From positions 1-64,000 of the forward strand of contig CAUEYX010000013.1 in assembly GCA_959022495.1 (NCBI GenBank): a stretch of DNA of 64,000 bases, written 5' to 3'. The notes below the pieces were generated by a model. That model did not search any database and was not told the origin of the DNA. It was given only the letters and a program-made list of their open reading frames with translations. The DNA is from an uncultured Lachnospiraceae bacterium (GTDB taxonomy: Bacteria; Bacillota; Clostridia; Lachnospirales; Lachnospiraceae). Positions 39,109 to 48,529 of this stretch are shown piece after piece (within the stretch, counting starts at the first letter, position 1; every line of letters starts with the position of its first letter). Both the position numbers and the translations under genes were made by a program.

Positions 39109-40341
39109 ATGAGTAAGGAAAAAGTTGTATTAGCGTATTCAGGCGGTCTTGACACAACTGCCATCATCCCGTGGCTGAAAGAAAACTTTGGCTACGATGT
39201 CGTCTGCTGCTGCATTGACTGCGGACAGGGAGAGGAACTGGACGGTCTTGACGAGAGAGCCAAACTTTCAGGAGCTTCCAAATTATATATAGAGAATATT
39301 ATCGATGAGTTCTGCGATGACTATGTGGTTCCGTGCGTGAAGGCAGGCGCTGTGTATGAAAATAAATATCTTCTCGGCACGTCCATGGCCCGCCCGGCTA
39401 TCGCGAAGAAACTTGTGGAAGTTGCCCGCAAGGAAGGCGCTGTCGCTATCTGCCACGGCGCGACAGGCAAGGGAAATGACCAGATCCGTTTCGAGCTCGG
39501 CATCAAAGCTCTCGCCCCGGATATTAAGATCATCGCTCCATGGCGCATGACAGACGTATGGACCATGCAGTCCCGCGAGGACGAGATCGAATACTGCCGC
39601 CAGCACGGCATCGATCTCCCCTTTGACGCAAAACACAGCTACAGCCGCGACCGCAACCTGTGGCATATCAGCCACGAAGGCCTGGAGCTTGAGGACCCGG
39701 CAAACGAGCCAAACTACGACGATCTGCTTGTCCTTGGCGTGACACCGGAAAAGGCTCCTGATAAAGGCGAATATGTAACCATGACATTTGAGGCGGGCGT
39801 TCCCAAGAGCATCAACGGGAAAGAGATGAAGGTCTCCGAGATCATCACCGAATTAAACGCTCTCGGAGGGAAACACGGAATCGGCATTATCGACATCGTA
39901 GAGAACCGTGTAGTCGGCATGAAATCCCGCGGTGTCTATGAGACACCGGGCGGAACCATCCTCATGGAAGCTCACCAGCAGCTTGAGGAGCTGGTACTTG
40001 ACCGGGCTGCATATGAAGTTAAAAAAGACCTTGGCAATAAATTCGCCCAGATTGTTTATGAAGGGAAATGGTTCACACCTCTGCGCGAGGCCATCCAGGC
40101 ATTCATGGACGTGACACAGCAGTATGTGACCGGTGAAGTGAAATTCAAGCTTTATAAAGGGAACATCATCCGCGCGGGTGAGACTTCCCCGTATTCACTC
40201 TACAGCGAATCCCTCGCAAGCTTCACGACAGGCGAGCTCTATGACCATCACGACGCTGACGGCTTTATCAACCTGTTCGGCCTGCCGCTGAAGGTACGCG
40301 CTATGAAGATGCAGGAGCTGAAAAACGAGAATACACATTAA
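39109..40341 (+). CDS. argG: Argininosuccinate synthase
   Basis: 410 residues, usual length. The ATP-binding motif VVLAYSGGLDTTAIIPWL opens the protein; CHGATGKGNDQIRFE and the MKSRGVYETPGG segment are diagnostic. It joins citrulline and aspartate in arginine synthesis. AGGAGG precedes the ATG. No argH follows; the gene stands alone with its own promoter and terminator. carAB, which supplies carbamoyl phosphate, is 5 kb downstream on the other strand. Confidence 0.97.
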   Translation: MSKEKVVLAYSGGLDTTAIIPWLKENFGYDVVCCCIDCGQGEELDGLDERAKLSGASKLYIENIIDEFCDDYVVPCVKAGAVYENKYLLGTSMARPAIAKKLVEVARKEGAVAICHGATGKGNDQIRFELGIKALAPDIKIIAPWRMTDVWTMQSREDEIEYCRQHGIDLPFDAKHSYSRDRNLWHISHEGLELEDPANEPNYDDLLVLGVTPEKAPDKGEYVTMTFEAGVPKSINGKEMKVSEIITELNALGGKHGIGIIDIVENRVVGMKSRGVYETPGGTILMEAHQQLEELVLDRAAYEVKKDLGNKFAQIVYEGKWFTPLREAIQAFMDVTQQYVTGEVKFKLYKGNIIRAGETSPYSLYSESLASFTTGELYDHHDADGFINLFGLPLKVRAMKMQELKNENTH

Positions 40342-40348
40342 TAAAGAG

Positions 40349-40410
40349 GGAGACAGCTCGATGAATTTCGGTATTTCCAAAGCTTTGAACCGAAACAGGG
40401 CTGTCTCCTT
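40349..40410 (+). terminator. argG terminator
   Basis: GGAGACAGC (40349-40357) pairs with GCTGTCTCC (40400-40408), with an inner TTTCGGT / ACCGAAA stem, followed by TTTTTT. Confidence 0.88.
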
Positions 40411-40450
40411 TTTTAAAACGATCGATTTCCTGATAGTCTCTTATTTTTTG

Positions 40451-41197
40451 TCATCTGATAATAATAATATTTTCACTGTTCTCAAATCCACTTTTCGGTA
40501 CGTAGTCTGTCAGGAGCCAGGCATCCTGAAATTCTCCAAACTTCACAGAGCTGACTCGTTCAAATTTTCTGCCGTCCACCAGCACATACCGCTTCAGGGA
40601 GTGAGTAAAGGCCGCGCGTTTCACATACGCCTCGCTGACATCAGGGGTGGTAAATCCAGTCTTTTTTCCGATGCCGTTGGCTCCGAAAAAACCGATGTTG
40701 AACTGATACTTTTCCAGACATTCCCAGGCCTCCTCACCCACTACAGCCTCCGTGGTCTCCTTCAATCTGCCTCCTAGAATATGCACGTTGAATCCCCGCT
40801 TAGCCAGCTGAGTGGCATGGAGCACTCCATTCGTAACATAGGTGGCGCTTTTCTCCTGAATCGCCTCAATCATATGTCCTGTGGTTGTCCCTGCGTCCAG
40901 ATAGACAAAATCATCCTTCTTAATTAATGATGCCGCATACCGGGCAATCTTAATCTTTCCTGCACGGTTCTGCCCTTCCCGCTCGGATACCTTCTCATCC
41001 GTGGCCCGAAACCGATCCTCCACCACAATCGCGCCGCCGTGAACTTTCTCCAGCTTTCTCTGTTTATCCAGCTCCGTCAAATCTCTCCGGATAGTTGATT
41101 CTGACACCTTAAAAATTTCCACCAGCTCCCGCATAGTGATACTGCGGTTATCTGCCAGTAGCGCGAGGATTTCTTCCTGTCTCTTCCTCATAAACAT
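40451..41197 (-). CDS. DeoR/GlpR-family regulator of the fructose operon
   Basis: 248 residues. N-terminal HTH: RKRQEEILALLADNRSITMRELVEIFKVSESTIRRDLTEL. The C-terminal DeoR sensor domain follows (DFVYLDAGTTTGHMIEAI, GVLHATQLAKRGFNVHILGG). FruR-type members of the family respond to fructose-1-phosphate. It is the last gene of the operon with FruK and PTS subunits, 34 bases after the UroD-like gene. The first ATG has AGAGGA 5 bases before it. Confidence 0.88.
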   Translation of the reverse strand: MFMRKRQEEILALLADNRSITMRELVEIFKVSESTIRRDLTELDKQRKLEKVHGGAIVVEDRFRATDEKVSEREGQNRAGKIKIARYAASLIKKDDFVYLDAGTTTGHMIEAIQEKSATYVTNGVLHATQLAKRGFNVHILGGRLKETTEAVVGEEAWECLEKYQFNIGFFGANGIGKKTGFTTPDVSEAYVKRAAFTHSLKRYVLVDGRKFERVSSVKFGEFQDAWLLTDYVPKSGFENSENIIIIR

Positions 41198-41230
41198 CGC
41201 AGTCCTCTCTTTTCTCAGGCGAAATCCATC

Positions 41231-42343
41231 TCATTTACCGCAATTTCTGGCACATTCAAACATAGCGATCACATTTTCCGCTGGAATATCCGCCTGAATA
41301 TGATTGCAGGAACTTAGAATATAGCCGCCTCCTGCCCCCAGTATTTTAATTTTTTCCTTCACCTCATGCTCCACATCATCCAGAGTGCCGATCAAAGCTT
41401 TCTGAGTGTCCACTGCTCCGTGGAAGCAGATCCGGTCTCCATATTTTTTCTTCAGCTCTGCCGGATTCATCCCCTGAGCCGTAGTCTGGATAGGATTTAG
41501 AATATCCACGCCGCAGTCGATAATATCTTCTATAATATCAGAAACCGCCCCACAGCTGTGCAGGTAAATTTTGGCATGCGGCGCCATTTCCCGAATCATC
41601 TGATTTAATTTTTTTCTTGCCGGAAAAATAAATTCCCGGTACGCCTCCGGGGACATGAGCAGACCGGTCTGGCTTCCATAGTCGTCGCCACTCTCCACGA
41701 TGTCCACATACGCGCCCACCTCCTGAAGTACATATGCATACATTTTCATTTGTATTTCCAGAATCTTATCCACCAGCGCATGTGCAAATTCAGGTTCCAG
41801 GATGGTATCCATCATAAAATTCTCCATTCCCCTCAGCCAGCAGGCAATCTCAAAGATTCCATTGCAGGGCATCCGCAAAGAGATGGCATACTCGTTTTCC
41901 CTGTACAGCTTTTCCGCTTTTTCCCGGATTCCTGTAATGTCCAGAACTTCCTCCGCTTTCGGCCAATCGTAAGTTTCCAGGTCCGCGGTCTCCGCCTCAG
42001 CCAGAGGGTTACGCACCGTCTCCACAAACAGCTCTCCCTGCTTTTGAATAAGTCCCCACTCGTTAGAAAATGTCCCATCCTCATGGTATTTAGGGTAATT
42101 GTCCGTCTGTCTTGCAAATACCCTGCGCACATCCACACCCAGCTTCTCTAAAACCCGTTCGTCATAATAACACACGTTGGACCCTTTCCGGTAAGGCTCA
42201 ATGTTTCCCGCTATGCCCAGTGCTTCTTTTACTTTAAAATATACTTCGTCAACCATGCTGCAGGCTGTTCCGCCCAGGTCCACAGGCATCCGGTCTACCG
42301 GCTGATGATTGACAGCTCTTAAAACCCTCTCTTTCGAATTCAT
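41231..42343 (-). CDS. Uroporphyrinogen decarboxylase-family (methyltransferase-like) protein
   Basis: 370 residues from the Met that overlaps the PTS gene stop by 4 bases (ATGA). It belongs to the URO-D superfamily, which includes corrinoid methyltransferases such as MtaA and CmuA; the zinc-binding HxCxn motif of those is suggested by YLHSCGAVSDIIEDIIDCGVDIL. No corrinoid protein is nearby. The HemE family proper is clearly more distant. Why it lies in a fructose PTS operon, coupled to the transporter, is unexplained; the true substrate is unknown. Confidence 0.82.
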   Translation of the reverse strand: MNSKERVLRAVNHQPVDRMPVDLGGTACSMVDEVYFKVKEALGIAGNIEPYRKGSNVCYYDERVLEKLGVDVRRVFARQTDNYPKYHEDGTFSNEWGLIQKQGELFVETVRNPLAEAETADLETYDWPKAEEVLDITGIREKAEKLYRENEYAISLRMPCNGIFEIACWLRGMENFMMDTILEPEFAHALVDKILEIQMKMYAYVLQEVGAYVDIVESGDDYGSQTGLLMSPEAYREFIFPARKKLNQMIREMAPHAKIYLHSCGAVSDIIEDIIDCGVDILNPIQTTAQGMNPAELKKKYGDRICFHGAVDTQKALIGTLDDVEHEVKEKIKILGAGGGYILSSCNHIQADIPAENVIAMFECARNCGK

Positions 42344-43731
42344 CCGCGCACTCCTTTCTTCCTGCGTTTCAGGAAATTTACAAGCAGTGCCGAGATCACC
42401 GTTCCAACTGCCGTACACAGCAGAAACAGCATCGGTTTATTCACCAGTCCCATAACAAAGATCCCTCCGTGAGGTGCCTGAAGCGTCAGCCCCAGCGCCA
42501 TAGCCATACCTCCGGCCACCGCCGAGCCCACCATCAGGGATGGGATAACCCGGAAAGGATCTGCACCCGCAAAGGGGATGGCACCTTCTGCAATAAAGGA
42601 CAGACCTAAAAACCAGGCAGTCTTTCCACTTTCTCTCTCTGACTCAGTGTACAGTTTACGGTCCAGCACTGTAGCCAGAGCCATCGCAAGTGATGGCACC
42701 ATTCCAGAGGCCATACTTGCAGCCTGGGGCCCAAGCACTCCTTCAGACAAAAGTCCCACGCCGAACATATAAGCCACCTTATTTACCGGGCCGCCCAAGT
42801 CAAAGGCCAGCATGGCGCCGATCACTGCTCCCAAAATAATTCCATTTCCCGTTGACATGCCTGTCAGCCAGTTCGTCATTGTTGTCTGCAGAAACGCACA
42901 CGGCGGTGCAATTACGAAGTACATTAGGATTCCTACAATAAATGTGGAAAACAGCGGTATGATCAGCACTGGCATCAAACCTGAGAGAACCTTTGGAATT
43001 GGAATCTTCTTGATCGCCCACACAATCATACCCGCCGCAAGGCCGCCGATCATGCCGCCGATAAATCCAGGACTCGGATCAAGCTGGGTGGCGATCAGTC
43101 CGGCTGCGATACCGGGGGCAATACCGGGTCTGTCAGCCATAGAGTACGCAATAAATCCCGCCAGTATAGGAATCATAATACTGAATGCGACGCCGCCAAT
43201 TGTGTTCAGATAATAAGGCAGGGAACCTTCCACACTAGAGGCGTCAATCCCAAACATAAAGGAAATCGCTTTCATAATGCCGCCTGCGGCCACGAACGGA
43301 ATCATATAGGAAACTCCCGTCATTAAATGCTTGGGGATTTTCCTGAGGAGATTCATGAATGTATCCTCCGTGTGCTCTTCTTCCTGCATTTCCTTCCCGC
43401 CAGCGTAGACCGGATACGCCGCGTCTTCTGCGGCTGCCTCCGCCTTCTCCATCACCTTGTCCGAATCGTGAATTGCATCCGATACAGATACCTCCACAAT
43501 TTTCTTTCCCCGGAACATACTTTTGTCCACAGATACACCGACCCCCAATACAACAACATCTGCCTTCCGGATCTCATCCGCAGTCAGCTGGTTTTCAACA
43601 CCAACAGATCCTCTCGTCTCCACTTTCATCTGGAAGCCTTTATTCTTCGCGGCCTCTTCCAGTTTTTCCGCCGCCATATAGGTATGCGCAATCCCAGTGG
43701 GACACGCAGTTACGCCGACTAGTCTCAACAT
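42340..43731 (-). CDS. fruA: PTS fructose-type IIBC component
   Basis: 463 residues: a IIB domain (about 1-100) with the phosphorylated Cys in GVTACPTGIAHTYMAAE, then IIC (about 125-455) with nine or so helices (VSYMIPFVAAGGIMKAISFM, ADRPGIAPGIAAGL). Only one IIB domain is present; IIA is encoded separately just upstream. It imports and phosphorylates fructose at C1. The start has GTTATG after AGGAAT... and lies 3 bases beyond the IIA stop. Confidence 0.92.
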   Translation of the reverse strand: MLRLVGVTACPTGIAHTYMAAEKLEEAAKNKGFQMKVETRGSVGVENQLTADEIRKADVVVLGVGVSVDKSMFRGKKIVEVSVSDAIHDSDKVMEKAEAAAEDAAYPVYAGGKEMQEEEHTEDTFMNLLRKIPKHLMTGVSYMIPFVAAGGIMKAISFMFGIDASSVEGSLPYYLNTIGGVAFSIMIPILAGFIAYSMADRPGIAPGIAAGLIATQLDPSPGFIGGMIGGLAAGMIVWAIKKIPIPKVLSGLMPVLIIPLFSTFIVGILMYFVIAPPCAFLQTTMTNWLTGMSTGNGIILGAVIGAMLAFDLGGPVNKVAYMFGVGLLSEGVLGPQAASMASGMVPSLAMALATVLDRKLYTESERESGKTAWFLGLSFIAEGAIPFAGADPFRVIPSLMVGSAVAGGMAMALGLTLQAPHGGIFVMGLVNKPMLFLLCTAVGTVISALLVNFLKRRKKGVRG

Positions 43732-43734
43732 AAC

Positions 43735-44196
43735 CTATTCCTCCATTTCCTTCAAAATATAGCTGTATAGTTCCCCTTTATCTGTCTCGTTCAAAAGCTT
43801 GTCCATAAATTCTTCATGCACCAGCTTTCTTGCCAGTTCGGAGAGGATCATCAGATGTGTATTGTCCTCGTCCTCAGCCGGCATAATCAGAGCAATAGCC
43901 GCTCTCACTGGCTGTCCGTCCACAGCCTTCCAATCCACCCCTTCTGTAAATCTAAAAAATGCTACCATCGGATTCTGAAGCCGCTTTACCTTGGCGTGGG
44001 GAATTGCCAGCCCCTCTCCGAAACCGGTAGAATCTATCTTCTCCCTTTTTAAAAATGCTTTGGTCAAATCGGATTCCTTCACTCCCGCATATACACTGCA
44101 TTTCCCACTGATCAGTTCCAAAGCCTGTTTCAACGTCTGCTTTCTAGGTGTCTCCTCTAAAAATATGTACTCCTCTTTCAGCAATTCCTGTATCAC
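43735..44196 (-). CDS. PTS fructose-type IIA component
   Basis: 153 residues, PTS EIIA type 2. The phosphorylated His is in GEGLAIPHAKVKRL; FRFTEGVDWKAVDGQPV and ILSELARKLVHEEF follow the fructose-family pattern. Its ATG overlaps the FruK stop by 4 bases and it ends 3 bases before the IIBC gene. Confidence 0.92.
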   Translation of the reverse strand: MIQELLKEEYIFLEETPRKQTLKQALELISGKCSVYAGVKESDLTKAFLKREKIDSTGFGEGLAIPHAKVKRLQNPMVAFFRFTEGVDWKAVDGQPVRAAIALIMPAEDEDNTHLMILSELARKLVHEEFMDKLLNETDKGELYSYILKEMEE

Positions 44197-45119
44197 GCAG
44201 TTCCCTCCTGTCGTTCTTTTATTTGTTCGTACAGCTTTAAGACTTCGTCTTTTTTCGCAAGATTTTCTGAAAAGGCACTGGCACTTCCCGCCGCTACGGC
44301 CATCCGAAAGGCCTCACTGTAATTTTTTTTCTCAAGCCATCTGATGATAAATCCTGCCACCATGGAGTCTCCCGCTCCAATACTGTTGACCAGCGTACCC
44401 GGGGGAACCTCCGCCCGGTGAACCGCTCCCGTTTCATCCAGAAGAACTGCGCCCTGGCCGCCCATAGAGACCAGCACATTTCGTGCTCCCATCCTCTGCA
44501 GTCTTGTCGCATATACAACAGCCTGTTTCCATTCACAGATCTCCGTCTCAAAAATCTCGCCAAGTTCCTGCATATTCGGCTTAATCAGAAAGGGCCGTTT
44601 TTCCAGCAGTTCCATCAAATATTCCCGTGTAGTGTCCACCACAGCCAGAACATCCCGTCCCTCCATCCGCTCCAGAAGATCCCGGTAGATATCTGCTGGA
44701 ACCGAGGATGGAACATTGCCGGAGAGAATCAAAACATCGCCTTCTTTCAGACTGTCCAGCTGGCTTTTTAGCTGCTCCAGACAAATTTCATTAATAAAGG
44801 GGCCTTTCCCATTGATTTCTGTCCCGTCCGCTGACTGCATCTTGACATTAATTCTGCTGCACCCTTCCGGAAGACGGATAAACTGCTGACTTCCCCCCAG
44901 CGCTTCAAACCTCCTCCTGATCTCATCTCCAATGAACCCTGCGACAAATCCCAGCGCAATGCTCGGAAGACCCAGATTATGAAGGAGTATAGAGACATTC
45001 AGTCCCTTGCCCCCTGGCAGGAGCTTCTCCGACTGAATCCGGTTTGTCATGCCCATCTGAAAATCATCCACCGAAACGATATAATCCAACGCCGGATTCA
45101 AAGTCACTGTATAGATCAT
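44193..45119 (-). CDS. fruK: 1-phosphofructokinase (PfkB family)
   Basis: 308 residues. MIYTVTLNPALDYIV and LPGGKGLNVS open the protein, and GAGDSMVAGFI holds the catalytic Asp of the PfkB family. With a fructose-type PTS it should convert fructose-1-phosphate to fructose-1,6-bisphosphate. The same branch includes tagatose-6-phosphate kinases; since the GalNAc locus here has no obvious kinase of its own, a second role on tagatose-6-phosphate is possible but unproven. Confidence 0.93.
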   Translation of the reverse strand: MIYTVTLNPALDYIVSVDDFQMGMTNRIQSEKLLPGGKGLNVSILLHNLGLPSIALGFVAGFIGDEIRRRFEALGGSQQFIRLPEGCSRINVKMQSADGTEINGKGPFINEICLEQLKSQLDSLKEGDVLILSGNVPSSVPADIYRDLLERMEGRDVLAVVDTTREYLMELLEKRPFLIKPNMQELGEIFETEICEWKQAVVYATRLQRMGARNVLVSMGGQGAVLLDETGAVHRAEVPPGTLVNSIGAGDSMVAGFIIRWLEKKNYSEAFRMAVAAGSASAFSENLAKKDEVLKLYEQIKERQEGTA

Positions 45120-45150
45120 TGCCTCACCTCCTACTGTTTTTTATATGAAG

Positions 45151-45179
45151 ATTGTACATTTATACTTCTTTGCATTCAA
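45151..45179 (-). promoter_or_regulatory. Promoter of the fructose operon
   Basis: Minus-strand TTGAAT (45174-45179) and TACAAT (45151-45156) with 17 bases between. AT-rich direct repeats upstream (ATGATGTAAAAAATGACGAT) may bind the DeoR regulator. Confidence 0.6.
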
Positions 45180-45258
45180 TCGTAATAATCTACAAATCAT
45201 CGTCATTTTTTACATCATTTTCACCATACATGAACGATTTTTTATGATTTTTGCACGA

Positions 45259-45300
45259 AAAATGACCGAATCTGTTTTTCCTTCACAGATTCGGTCATTT
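45259..45300 (-). terminator. carAB terminator
   Basis: Long perfect stem AAATGACCGAATCTG / CAGATTCGGTCATTT between carB and the fructose operon. T-rich on both sides, so it may serve both directions. Confidence 0.88.
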
Positions 45301-45328
45301 CCCTTTAACCATTTTCTTTTTCTGCTCT

Positions 45329-48300
45329 CTATACTGTGGCAATATCAATTAATGTCAATTTCTTGATATCTGTATTCTCAAGGCTGGTAATCAGCGCCTC
45401 AGCTGTATCAATCGCTGTCAGCACATTCACACCTGTCTCAATTGCGTTCCTTCGGATAACGAATCCATCCTTGGAGTGCTCTGCTCCCTGGGCCGGAATA
45501 TCGATGACAAGGTCAATCTTATGCCCTAAGATCAGGTCCAGAAGGTTCGGTGACTCCTGCTCGATCTTGCGCACCGGGGTCGCCTTCACGCCCGCTTCAT
45601 TCAGTGCGCGCGCGGTTCCGCTGGTGGCAAAGATATGATAACCGATTGCCTCGAACCTGCGTCCGATCTCCACCGCCGCGGGATGCTCTTCATCCCGGAT
45701 GGTCATAATCATATTCTTAAACTTCGGCAGCTTGATTCCCGCGCCGATAAACGCCTTATAAAGCGCTTCGTCAAATGTTTTGGCAATGCCGAGGCACTCT
45801 CCGGTGGATTTCATCTCAGGCCCAAGGCTGATATCCGCGCCGCGGATTTTCTCAAAGGAGAATACCGGCATCTTCACTGCCACGTAATCCGCCTCCGGCT
45901 GAAGTCCCGGTGTGTAGCCCAGCTCCCGGATCTTCCTGCCGATGATCACCTGTGTGGCCAGCGGCACAATGGGGATGCCCGTCACCTTGCTGATATACGG
46001 CACAGTACGACTGGATCTGGGGTTGACCTCGATGACATACACATCATCCTCGCCGCACACGATGAACTGAATATTGATCATGCCAATGACATGAAGGGAT
46101 TTCGCCAGCCGTCTTGTATACTCCGCGATCTTTGCCTTCGCCCCTTCTGTCAGGCTCTGCGCCGGGTAAACAGAGATACTGTCTCCGGAGTGGATTCCCG
46201 CGCGCTCAATGTGTTCCATAATGCCCGGGATCAGGATATCCGTCCCGTCGCACACCGCATCTACCTCGATCTCTTTGCCCTGCAGGTATTTATCCACAAG
46301 GATCGGATGATCCTGCGCGATCCGGTTGATGATGCCGATAAACTGGTCAATGTCATTGTCATTGATGGCAATCTGCATGCCCTGTCCGCCGAGCACGTAG
46401 GAGGGGCGCACAAGCACCGGATACCCGAGGCGGTTCGCCACCTCTTTTGCCTCCTCAGCAGTAAATACAGTCCCCCCGGTAGGACGCGGGATCTCGCACT
46501 CTTCCAGAATCTCGTCAAACAGCTCCCTGTCCTCTGCCTTGTCCACGTTCTCCGCGGACGTTCCCAGGATCGGCACTCCCATCTTCATCAGCGCTTCCGT
46601 AAGCTTAATCGCGGTCTGGCCGCCGAACTGTACGACAGCGCCGTCCGGCTTCTCAATGTCAACGATGCTCTCCACGTCTTCCGGTGTGAGGGGCTCGAAA
46701 TAAAGCTTGTCCGCAATGTCAAAATCGGTACTCACTGTCTCTGGGTTATTGTTGACGATGATGGTCTCGTATCCTTCTCTGGAGAACGCCCATGTACAGT
46801 GCACAGAGCAGAAATCGAATTCGATTCCCTGTCCGATGCGGATGGGACCGGAGCCGAGGACAAGGACTTTCTTCTTCCCGGTGGTCTCCTCCACTTCATT
46901 CTCACTTCCATATACAGAGTAGTAATACGGTGTCTCCGCCGCGAACTCCGCCGCGCAGGTATCTACGATCTTATACGCCGCCACAATGCCGTTCTCATGG
47001 CGCATATCGTGGATCTCGCGCTCACTCCTGCCTGTCAGTCGCGCGATCACATTGTCCGGGAACTCGATCCGCTTCGCTTCTCTTAAAAGTTCCGGCGTAA
47101 GCTCCTCGTTTTTCAGCGCCTTCTCCATCTCAACGATAATGGCGATCTTATCGATAAACCAGCGGTCAATTTTCGTAATATCGAAAAGTGTATCGTAATC
47201 AACGCCTCTTCTGACCGCTTCCGCGATCCGCCAGATGCGCATGTCATCCACGATGGCAAGCTGCTCCATCAGATCCTCCTGGGACAGTCCCGTGAAATCA
47301 TAGGACATCAGGCAGTCCACATGCTGCTCCAGGGAACGGATCGCCTTCATGAGCGCTCCCTCAAAGTTACTGCAGATACTCATAACCTCTCCGGTCGCCT
47401 TCATCTGCGTGGTCAGCGTTCTCTTGGCGCTGATGAATTTGTCAAAGGGAAGCCTCGGCATCTTAACGACCACATAGTCCAGCATGGGCTCGAAGCTTGC
47501 GTATGTCTTCTGTGTGATTGCATTCTTGATCTCATCCAGCGTGTACCCGAGAGCGATCTTCGCCGCTACCTTGGCGATGGGGTATCCCGTGGCCTTGGAA
47601 GCCAGCGCGGAAGAACGGCTGACACGCGGGTTCACTTCAATCACACAGTACTCAAAAGAATCCGGGTTCAATGCGTACTGTACGTTACATCCCCCGGTAA
47701 TATTCAGTTCACTGATGATATTCAGCGCGGAAGTACGGAGCATCTGGTACTCTTTATCGCCCAGCGTCTGGGACGGCGCCACAACGATACTGTCACCTGT
47801 GTGCACGCCCACGGGGTCAATATTTTCCATGTTACACACCGTGATGCAGTTTCCCGCGCTGTCCCGCATCACCTCGTACTCGATCTCTTTCCAGCCGGCA
47901 ATGCAGCGCTCCACGAGCACCTGCCCTACACGGGAGAGACGCAGGCCGTTCTCCAGGATCTCCACCAGCTGATGGGAATCATGGGCGATACCGCCGCCGC
48001 TTCCTCCCAGTGTATACGCGGGACGAAGCACAACCGGATAACCGATCTTATTGGCAAACGCAAGGCCGTCGTCCACATTTTCCACCACCAGGGATGCCGC
48101 AACCGGCTCGCCGATCTTCTCCATCGTGGCCTTGAACTCAAGACGGTCCTCCGCCTTCTTGATCGTCTCGGACGTGGTTCCGATGAGACGCACGCCGTTG
48201 GCTTTCAAAAATCCGGCCTCTTCAAGCTCCATGGCAAGGTTTAAGCCTGCCTGTCCTCCCAGCGTGGGAAGCACACTGTCCGGTTTCTCCTTTAAGATCA

Positions 48301-48529
48301 GCTGCTCTACCACTTCAACCGTCAAAGGCTCGATGTAGACGCGGTCCGCAATGTCTTTGTCTGTCATGATGGTCGCCGGGTTAGAGTTTAAAAGTACAAC
48401 TTCCAGGCCTTCTTCCTTCAGGGAACGGCAGGCCTGTGTTCCCGCGTAGTCAAACTCCGCTGCCTGTCCGATGACGATCGGACCGGAACCGATGACCAGT
48501 ACCTTCTTTATACTTAAATCTCTTGGCAT
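45329..48529 (-). CDS. carB: Carbamoyl-phosphate synthase large subunit
   Basis: 1066 residues, the full length of CarB. Two ATP-grasp halves (KVLVIGSGPIVIGQAAEFDYAG and KVLVLGSGPIRIGQGIEFDF) and the C-terminal MGS-like allosteric domain. It makes carbamoyl phosphate from ammonia (supplied by CarA), bicarbonate and two ATP, for arginine and pyrimidines. The ATG overlaps the carA stop by one base. The end has the usual regulatory domain, truncated a little compared with E. coli (1073). Confidence 0.98.
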   Translation of the reverse strand: MPRDLSIKKVLVIGSGPIVIGQAAEFDYAGTQACRSLKEEGLEVVLLNSNPATIMTDKDIADRVYIEPLTVEVVEQLILKEKPDSVLPTLGGQAGLNLAMELEEAGFLKANGVRLIGTTSETIKKAEDRLEFKATMEKIGEPVAASLVVENVDDGLAFANKIGYPVVLRPAYTLGGSGGGIAHDSHQLVEILENGLRLSRVGQVLVERCIAGWKEIEYEVMRDSAGNCITVCNMENIDPVGVHTGDSIVVAPSQTLGDKEYQMLRTSALNIISELNITGGCNVQYALNPDSFEYCVIEVNPRVSRSSALASKATGYPIAKVAAKIALGYTLDEIKNAITQKTYASFEPMLDYVVVKMPRLPFDKFISAKRTLTTQMKATGEVMSICSNFEGALMKAIRSLEQHVDCLMSYDFTGLSQEDLMEQLAIVDDMRIWRIAEAVRRGVDYDTLFDITKIDRWFIDKIAIIVEMEKALKNEELTPELLREAKRIEFPDNVIARLTGRSEREIHDMRHENGIVAAYKIVDTCAAEFAAETPYYYSVYGSENEVEETTGKKKVLVLGSGPIRIGQGIEFDFCSVHCTWAFSREGYETIIVNNNPETVSTDFDIADKLYFEPLTPEDVESIVDIEKPDGAVVQFGGQTAIKLTEALMKMGVPILGTSAENVDKAEDRELFDEILEECEIPRPTGGTVFTAEEAKEVANRLGYPVLVRPSYVLGGQGMQIAINDNDIDQFIGIINRIAQDHPILVDKYLQGKEIEVDAVCDGTDILIPGIMEHIERAGIHSGDSISVYPAQSLTEGAKAKIAEYTRRLAKSLHVIGMINIQFIVCGEDDVYVIEVNPRSSRTVPYISKVTGIPIVPLATQVIIGRKIRELGYTPGLQPEADYVAVKMPVFSFEKIRGADISLGPEMKSTGECLGIAKTFDEALYKAFIGAGIKLPKFKNMIMTIRDEEHPAAVEIGRRFEAIGYHIFATSGTARALNEAGVKATPVRKIEQESPNLLDLILGHKIDLVIDIPAQGAEHSKDGFVIRRNAIETGVNVLTAIDTAEALITSLENTDIKKLTLIDIATV

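Noticed and set aside
41231..42343. hemE (haem synthesis)
   Set aside because: Closer to methyltransferase-like UroD members and no haem genes nearby.
45635..47086. Long plus-strand frame of 483 codons opposite carB
   Set aside because: Runs antisense to the clear CarB ATP-grasp regions and shows no family features; a shadow of biased codon use.
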